From the NCBI RefSeq assembly GCF_010015585.1, contig NW_022985068.1, positions 1,247,406 through 1,311,405 of the forward strand: a DNA stretch of 64,000 bases. Reading direction: 5' to 3'. Origin of the DNA: Eremomyces bilateralis CBS 781.70 (Eukaryota > Ascomycota > Dothideomycetes > Eremomycetales > Eremomycetaceae). Within the stretch, counting starts at the first letter, position 1, and every line of letters begins with the position of its first letter. Shown in pieces: positions 57,352-64,000 of this stretch. The position numbers and the translations under genes were made by a program. The notes under the pieces were generated by a model. The model did not search any database, was not told the DNA's origin, and saw only the letters and a program-made list of their open reading frames with translations.

Positions 57352-59045
57352 TTATTCTTCTTCCCGTCGCGGTTGGATAGTCACCTTCCGATTCTCCGTA
57401 TTCTCGCTACTTAATGGCACAGGAAGCGCATCCATCGATTCGTCCCTGCCATGGAACGGCGATTGAAACGGCGAGTTTAATGGCCCATTTCCGGCATGCT
57501 CAATGGACTCGGATACCTTGGTCGGATCATTGCTGCTCGATGACTCTCCAATCGAGTCCTCGTCTGTGCTCGTGCTCAATGGAGACTTCAAGACTCCAGC
57601 ATAGCTTTTCGGGCCCGAGAGCGCTCGGAACGTGGCCGCTGTGGACGGGTTCGTGAATCGATCAAGAGCCGCGAAGACGTGAGGAAACACGACGTCCTGA
57701 ACATCCGAGCCCCATAGGAAGTCCAAATGTTCGTAATGCGGGACCCGGGTGGCGGTGGTGTGTTTCGGCAATTCCTTCATCATGACCGAAATGTCGACCA
57801 AGCTGTCGGTTCCTCCGTATAGCAACACGATTGGAGTCTTGATGTTCCTGGTGGGGAATTTGGCGACCTTGTAGTACTGCGTGGAGTTGCTCAGGGTGAA
57901 CGGCGACTGGATTTCATCGTCGTACATTTGGAACTTGCCGTTCCGAATGATCTGGAACCAATGCACCACCGACTTGGTGCTGGTGAAGGAATAGAGGTGT
58001 GGGTACGCCGCTAGCTTCTGGTGCGTGCTGATGTTCTTCCCGGTCCAGCCGAAGAGGAACTTGAGGGAAATGTCGATGGCGCGGACGAAGATCGGAGGAT
58101 ATAGTAGCGCCTGCCACATGGTGGTCGAGCCCAAAATGGCGCGGCGTCCGAATAAGAGGAACAAGACGTCGGGCGACGCTTTCACGAAGGAATCAACAAT
58201 TCCCGCGGTAAGCCCCGGGGGAGACATCGCGGGTGCGAGGGCAATGAACACGGATACTTTACCGTTGAGGTCCGGGTGAATCGACAAGGTCGCAAACGCT
58301 TGCGCCGTCCCCTGCGAGAATCCGATATATGCGAGCTTTTCATGCCCCGTCGTCTGGAGAATGTAGTTGATGCTGTCGGGGATGTCGAAGAACGCGAATT
58401 GATCGATAGAGAACGACCAGAACCGGGGATCGGTTGGGGGGAGGCGGATGTTCTTCTTCGAATACTTGTTTCCGCGGTTGTTCCCTAGCTATAGGCCATT
58501 GAGCGCACGTCATGCCGTAGATGAATTCGAGAACTTACCCAAACGTCATATCCCTGCTCCACCAAAAGGAACGGGAGACATCGCTCGCGGTCTGTAAGGC
58601 AGATCCACACCTCGCTATTCATAAGGAGGCCGTGATGCAGGTACACGACCTTCTTCCGCACGCTCCCGGGACCGCTATTGACAGCGACATCTTCTTCCCC
58701 CCGTTTCCAACCAAGCCTGTGAAGGCCGAGCAGATATCCATCTCCGGTCTGAACGACATGCTCTTCCGCGTAATAGCCAAAATACTCGCAGAGCTCCACG
58801 AAGTCCGCGGCCTGGGCGATGGAGTTGACCACAGCCTTCTTTCGATTTCTCGAGCGCAGGCTCTGCTGCGATGATAAGGAATTGAACAATCTCCTCGAGA
58901 GCTGGTATCCGAGGGAGATGATCGGTTTCGGGAGGGCGAGAGTGATGATCCGGATGAACCCTTCGAGGGCGACGAGAAGGATAGATATGAGGAGGGATAG
59001 ATACTCTATGGGGTAGAGACGGCCTATGAACGGTACACGCGCCAT
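57352..59045 (-). CDS. Acid-lipase-type alpha/beta hydrolase (Tgl1/Yeh1-like steryl ester hydrolase)
   Basis: Two minus-strand exons, 59045-58539 and 58488-57352, with a 50-nt intron that restores YDVW|LGNNRGN, give 547 residues. An N-terminal hydrophobic segment (IEYLSLLISILLVALEGFIRIITLAL, about residues 13-38) anchors the protein. The lipase-associated region follows: FVELCEYFGYYAEEHVVQTGDGYLLGLHR, then the oxyanion region YLHHGLLMNSEVW and the nucleophile elbow GFSQGTAQ with its Ser. The acid Asp is probably in GGTDSLVD, and the His in HYEHLDFLWG. The C-terminal ~110 residues are Ser-rich and disordered. Yeast homologs Tgl1, Yeh1 and Yeh2 hydrolyse steryl esters at lipid droplets or the plasma membrane. 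Which of them this gene corresponds to, and whether it prefers triglyceride, cannot be told here. Confidence 0.92.
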
Positions 59046-59612
59046 TCTATCGGCCGGAAGTCTAGTTGGTCAGCCAATACTCTGAACATTGGGAGATAAC
59101 AGTAGGATCATGGTTGGCTTACAGATCGTTTGGGACCGCTCAGAGGGTAACCAAGGAATCATGGGTTGATTATGAGTAGGAGCCGTCCAATACAACGCTC
59201 TACAAGAAATCGCAAATTAATGGCATCGACATGGAGATTGTATCCTACAGATTCGTAGACAGCGAAGAACAATGAATTATTTATATTGTTCATGAGTAGA
59301 ACAATAGCATCCCCTGACCAACTCTCAGCAGACCAACGTCATTGGATCGACAAAGGTGGCATGTGAAAGGATGTTACATTACCTGCCTTAGGCAATAAGG
59401 CCAATATCCAAACCTTTCGACATGGACATGAACGGGATCTGCCTCCAGCGCAATTTGAGATGGAATCCTACCATTTCACGCCACTCCAATCCTTTCTATC
59501 ATCACCATCCGACGTCAGTCTACCTGGGAAAAGAAAAAGAGACAGATTTGCTTGGCTCTAGAAGAGTTAGAAAGAGCAAAGTCTGCAATGGCCCAGTAGC
59601 GATTGATACATC
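59046..59612. promoter_or_regulatory. Divergent region between the lipase gene and PET191
   Basis: 567 bp between start codons that point apart. AT-rich in the middle. No clear binding site seen. Confidence 0.4.
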
Positions 59613-60015
59613 ATGCCGCAATCCTGCACCGACATCCGTCCGTCCCGTGTCCCTCGGACGCAACTCCGCTAACATCACGATAGGCGCTGCCCTCGCCGCC
59701 TGCCTGTCCTCCTCCCCCTGCGTCCTCGAAGGCAACAAGCCCGGCGACTGCCTCCGCCCGCCGCTGTGCGACGACCTCCCGACGCAATGCCAGCAGTTGA
59801 AGAAGGGCTACGCGCAGTGCAAGCGAGGCATGATCGACATGCGGAAACGGTTCCGAGGAAACAAGCCCGTCGGCTCGGTCGGTGAGGCCAGCGAGGTCGA
59901 GGAGGGGAAGATGCTCTACGCGGGCCGGGGGATCGGTGGCGCGACATACGCGTCGGAAGGGAAGACGGGGAGCGGGGAGTCAAGTCAGTCGGGATATGAT
60001 AAGAGTGGTCGATGA
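59613..60015 (+). CDS. PET191: Cytochrome c oxidase assembly protein PET191/COA5
   Basis: Two exons, 59613-59637 (25 nt) and 59684-60015, with a 46-nt intron (GTCCGT donor, CTAAC branch, ATAG acceptor), give 118 residues. The product starts MPQSCTDI|RAALAACL, matching the family start. It contains the twin CX9C-like helices of Pet191: CLSSSPCVLEGNKPGDC, LCDDLPTQCQQLKKGYAQC, then KRGMIDMRKRFRGNKP, the most conserved stretch. Pet191 acts in the mitochondrial intermembrane space in complex IV assembly. The last ~45 residues (Gly/Ser-rich) extend beyond the yeast protein. A longer open frame beginning at 59422 is an artefact of reading through the intron. Confidence 0.95.
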
Positions 60016-60185
60016 CAGGGTGGAGTGAGATGAATACAATGGCGGACATCCGCAGCTATGGAGTCTTTGGAGTATGAGGTCAATTCAAAGCGTGTTTTGG
60101 AAACCATCAGGCAATGGATCGCGCCGTAATGACTGCTGGACTTGGATTCCTCCAATATCTCCTCTCCTTCCCTTCCCTTCCACGG

Positions 60186-62108
60186 TCAAATGTCGAATCC
60201 CGCAAATCGGGCATACCCCATGTTTCTTTTCCGCTGAACCTTGTCAATATGAATTGTGCGCCGACGCCACAGCTCCGCGATCTTCTTCTTCTGACTGTCA
60301 GACCGTTTGATCCGCTCCGCACGCGTTGTCTCGACCGCCATATCGCTCGCCGTGTCCCATCGCGCTGGGTCTCCCTGCAGCTCGTCCAGTCCATCGTTGC
60401 CTGACCTGCACACGAGACTCGATCCTTCGAGCGCGACATGCCCCGCCGATGGAACGAGCCCGTCGAGCCCCCCGTACATGCGGCCTCGCTCAGTTAGGGA
60501 GTGTAGTGACATGGCCCGATCCGCTGTGCGAATGATTGTTCGCTCTGACGTGTCACTAGGGGCCCCCGTCGTGCGACAGGTTCCTGGATCCTCGCTCTCG
60601 CCTTCATCGCTCGCTGACAATCGCCCCGAGCTGCCATTCTGACCGCCCTCCGACCAAGGAAGCGCCCCGTGCATCATCCAGGAATCCTCGGAGTGGTTCG
60701 AGAGGATGACCAGCGCCCGAGCCAGGGACGATTGGGCGGTATACCATGTCTCCGCGAGCGACGTGGATGTGGTCCGCTGGCCTTCCAGAACCCCATGCCC
60801 ACCGCTCCCAGGAACCGCACCGGTCAGATTCCCATCCGCCCGGATTGCCGCTCGAGCCAGCATGGGGGCCATCGACCTGAGTGGCGACATCACCGTGCAG
60901 CTCGAGGCCCGCGCCATAGGACTCCGTTGCGCCGCCCCGTCCAAATAAAGCTCAGGACTTTCAGGTCGGCTAGGTGGACATGCGCCCCTGCCACTGGGGT
61001 GGTGGGTTGGCTGCGGGAAAAGCACATCACTTGCGGTTCGGCTGGATGCCGTACATTGCGTTGAGCGGCTGCGTGGACGTGCCCGCGATCGGCGCACTCG
61101 GCCTTTCTTGCCGACTTTGCCCTTTGCGGATTCCTTCGACCGTGGTGTCCTGGTTCGACGGTTTCCTGGTGAGTGGTCGTGGATGGGTGGGACTCTTTGC
61201 GGAAAGCCCATGGTCAAGGAGGTGCATCGGTGAGCTTCTGGAACCATCCCAACAGCCCCAAACTGTGAATAAGCATACTGGTCGGAGGCCGCGCGTTTCT
61301 TGTGCTCGGCTCTCAGCTTTCTCGCCGCCCGGAAACCTGGAATTCTGGATGGTTGACGCTCCCTGGATGCATGATCCGCGATCCCCGAAGGCGGGTCATA
61401 ATCTAGAAGACCTCCTTTTGCTTGGTCCGCTGTGTTCTGTGCCACTCCAGACGAGACGCTGCGAGTCCAGCTGCGAAAGTCCTCGTCGTACGTTCCGTCC
61501 AGTCGGTAGCGATGTCCTGCAGGATTTCTCCTTTTGACGATGACCAAGGTCCTATCCTCGACAGTCTCGCCATCTATCGACACAGCGATTCGAACCGATT
61601 CTGCATGAGTGTCGGGAAGTGGATCCCATCCTCGCATCTCTGCAGCGAGCCACGACGGGCGTATCGTCCGGTCAAAGCCCAGCGCGGGTAAGATCTGGTC
61701 TAAAGAAAAGATGTCCGGGTCCGCCATGACACTTTCGAACCTCCTATCATCGTTGAGTGGGTCGGGTCGTCTGAGGACTGTGTACCGTATCCGTCTGCAG
61801 ATGGCATCCAGTGCATCTTTCCACGGCAGACGCTCTCTCCCGCTTTTAGACTCTGCTAAAACCCAGCCATGCCAAGTCTGCACCCAATGCTGTTCTCGAT
61901 ATGGTTTGCTTGCATCCACGGGCCGGGCGATCCGCCACTTGCCCCAATTGCGGAGCTTCAGGGCGCCAACCAGTACTAAGATCAAAACGAAAACCGTCGC
62001 AAGAATGGCCACTGCTTCCAACCCCCAATCTTTGATGTCCTGTACCGTACCTTTGCCAATATTGTGTGGAATCACGGGGAACGGAGTGTCTCCGTCTATT
62101 GGTGCCAT
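60186..62108 (-). CDS. Single-pass membrane protein of unknown function
   Basis: One minus-strand exon of 640 codons, ATG at 62106-62108. A short N-terminal part without a clear signal peptide is followed by one transmembrane segment at about residues 30-52 (AVAILATVFVLILVLVGAL). Then comes a Trp-rich stretch (WGKWRIARPVD, HWVQTWHGWVL) and a possibly folded region to about 230 that includes RYRLDGTYDEDFRSWTRS. The rest is Arg/Ser/Pro-rich and probably disordered, ending in a basic segment (KIAELWRRRTIHIDKVQRKRNMG) with IGF-like FAGFDI at the C-terminus. I do not recognise a family. Length, uninterrupted frame and codon use support a real gene; similar one-pass proteins with cytosolic tails are common lineage-restricted genes in Pezizomycotina. 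It converges on PET191. Confidence 0.75.
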   Translation of the reverse strand: MAPIDGDTPFPVIPHNIGKGTVQDIKDWGLEAVAILATVFVLILVLVGALKLRNWGKWRIARPVDASKPYREQHWVQTWHGWVLAESKSGRERLPWKDALDAICRRIRYTVLRRPDPLNDDRRFESVMADPDIFSLDQILPALGFDRTIRPSWLAAEMRGWDPLPDTHAESVRIAVSIDGETVEDRTLVIVKRRNPAGHRYRLDGTYDEDFRSWTRSVSSGVAQNTADQAKGGLLDYDPPSGIADHASRERQPSRIPGFRAARKLRAEHKKRAASDQYAYSQFGAVGMVPEAHRCTSLTMGFPQRVPPIHDHSPGNRRTRTPRSKESAKGKVGKKGRVRRSRARPRSRSTQCTASSRTASDVLFPQPTHHPSGRGACPPSRPESPELYLDGAAQRSPMARASSCTVMSPLRSMAPMLARAAIRADGNLTGAVPGSGGHGVLEGQRTTSTSLAETWYTAQSSLARALVILSNHSEDSWMMHGALPWSEGGQNGSSGRLSASDEGESEDPGTCRTTGAPSDTSERTIIRTADRAMSLHSLTERGRMYGGLDGLVPSAGHVALEGSSLVCRSGNDGLDELQGDPARWDTASDMAVETTRAERIKRSDSQKKKIAELWRRRTIHIDKVQRKRNMGYARFAGFDI

Positions 62109-64000
62109 GGTGGGTATGCCTCCCGTTGTGAGACATTTAGGTCCGTGTGATGGTCCGATTCGGGAGCCAGCGCCTCAGTCTTGGATGATCGGCGTAACCA
62201 AGTCCATGCTAAAGCCGCCAATACTATAATTCGAAGAATAATGAACAACAATGCATGTCACACCTAACCCGACAGAACGGTCCAAGTGTTGCTCACAGCG
62301 CAACGATATCCCAACCTGATCGCTCGAGGTGGTGCAGCATCTTGCTTGCGAGGGCACCTTCCCCGCATTCGATGCTGTCTTGGTCATTAAGAGACGTATT
62401 ATACGTCGAACACAGCTCAGCCGAAATGCAAATAATGGGAAACTGCATCGGATTTCATGGATGAATATGTAAGTGGTTACCGGCAGCCAACGCAGCCATC
62501 GAGGCCGATGTACGTTGCCGTGTCTCCATGCAGATTGTCCCGTCTTCTTCGCCCAGGGATAACCTGGAGACCGGATCCGCCTGCATGACATCGACCCAGA
62601 CCATCGACCCAACAGTCGGTACACAGCAAGTGAGATGACCGGATTTGCTGTACGGACGTACAGTATGCAATGATCGACGATTGGAGATCCGATCTCTGAG
62701 CAAAGACGAAGATTATTGGAATCACTGGGACGAGCCGTCGCCGGCAGCGAATAACCGCCTTCTCCAGCTCTGGAGTCCCTGGTATTTGGAATGATTGTCG
62801 TCTAGGTTGGATTCCAACCGAGTGGGATCTTTCGTGAACTAAAGAAGTGAGCTGTCACATTTTGGACGTCAAGCGGACAGCCGATGCATGACACCCAATC
62901 GGGTATGCTCCATTTCGTTGGATATCAGCCTCGTCTCCAAATTCCGGTTATGTGGATGGCCCATGGGACGCCACCTCCCACAACCTCAACATGGTGTGTA
63001 TTGTACCCCATTATCCCGGATCATCCTAGTACTGGCTGAGAACAGATGAACACCTCAATCGAACCCGAAGATGCTTCTCTACGATCTTCCCTGCATCTCC
63101 CTTGTGCACCTGTGCGTCTCCGGAAGAAGAAATCGGAGATGCTGGGTCGGTGGAACTATCGCTGGCGGGTATCGACAGTTTCTCCGCCGTGAGATACATG
63201 ATGGTATTCTCGAAAAGTGTCCGATTCGTTCAGGAGATGTGTCGTTGCATTTACCGTTTACATAAGATCGTCGTAGGCCACCTTTTGGCTCAATGGACCC
63301 TGGCGTGGCTGATCTGTTCCCGCAACCAATCCCTCATCTGATCCACAACGATCATCGTGGCGTTGGGCTGCCTGTCACACTGGCACAGAACCATAGCCTC
63401 TTCCGCTGTACATCCAATCTCTTCTGTGTACAGCCCTGGATATATCTACTCCACTTCGACCGACGGCGCCGCGTCGATCCGATCTGGAGATAATACATGC
63501 AAGCCCTGATAATACCGGCGTATCCACGGTTCTGGATGGAGGTTCGCTTGCGCCCAACCCGTCTAGGACATCATGGCCCCTCGAGGGTTCCTCCAGACAG
63601 GAAGCCGGTGACAATAGGTGGCTGCTATTCCCTTTGATATATTTGATATACCTCGCCTTGGCGCTTCCAGAGACCCTGTATCATTGGGGGTAGAAACGCC
63701 AGTTTGGTAAGCTGCTGCAGTCTTCATCAGTTTGGGAAGGATGCTACGCACTTGATGGTCAGACAAAGTGGATTGCTGGATGAGTCGTGATCCTGGTGGC
63801 GAGACTCTTCTTGCCATGTTCGATTTCCTCTATCGCTTGCCCGCCGGTATCGTGCCTCAGTATGAAAGGTTCAAAAGGAGGGAGGTCGTCGACCTTTCCT
63901 TCAAGCCATCCATTCGCTCAAAGTCCAAAAGTAAAGTTCTTCTTCTTGTTTACTACTACCCAAGTCTCCATAAGCCCAGGTATCCTTAGTACCCTTGATG
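62109..64000. other. Terminal stretch without a supported gene
   Basis: Only short frames. On the plus strand near 63110-63215 the translation ELSLAGIDSFSAVRYMM resembles the phosphopantetheine attachment motif of carrier-protein domains, but the context is broken. Minus-strand frames at 63375-63614 and 63563-63817 are open without motifs. These could be remains of a decayed gene or chance. Confidence 0.3.

Noticed and set aside
59422-59684. Upstream extension of the PET191 reading frame
   Set aside because: It reads through the 46-nt intron; the spliced start MPQSCTDIRAALAACL fits the family.

Overview
The window is nuclear DNA of a filamentous ascomycete (Pezizomycotina; class not resolved). 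The evidence is short introns of about 45-130 nt with CTAAC/CTGAC-like branch points, and a fungal gene set: SEA complex, MED10, Set3C/Hos4-like ankyrin protein, PET191, GT90/CAP10, Rua1-type regulator, HET, NLR and fungal HNH proteins. Exon junctions were worked out by eye from reading frame, splice sites and remembered family sequences. No alignment was run.

Layout. 1-599: 3' end of a SEA4/MIOS-like gene. 2518-4651: Rua1 C-terminal-domain regulator. 4.8-17.5 kb: a gene-poor accessory stretch with a 196-bp hairpin element, one intact cytochrome P450 (6558-8323), a broken HNH nuclease gene and an inverted, more decayed relative of it, a broken HET gene, and simple repeats. 17.6-24.8 kb: an unrecognised proline-rich protein, a GID4/VID24-family protein with a long N-terminal extension, and MED10. 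25.1-29.1 kb: a PXA-domain gene whose second intron carries a 2.15-kb insertion flanked by a 10-bp direct repeat. 30.2-62.1 kb: a mostly housekeeping block with a CENP-B-type HTH protein, the DRG1/RBG1 GTPase (10 exons), cysteine dioxygenase, a DUF1349 protein, a GT90 glycosyltransferase, a Hos4-like ankyrin protein, a DFG10-like polyprenol reductase, an acid-lipase-type hydrolase, PET191/COA5 and a single-pass membrane protein of unknown role. This block is interrupted at 52.4-56.0 kb by a decayed Cys-rich gene and a decayed NLR (NB-ARC + TPR) gene. 62.1-64.0 kb holds no gene I can support.

Two themes stand out. First, the self/non-self and nuclease-type genes (HET, NLR, HNH) are all broken, while the housekeeping genes around them are intact. 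Several lesions in HET and HNH are Trp-to-stop changes, which fits C:G-to-T:A decay of the RIP type. Second, the PXA-gene insertion is the clearest structural event: removing it together with one repeat copy restores a 58-nt intron of normal form.
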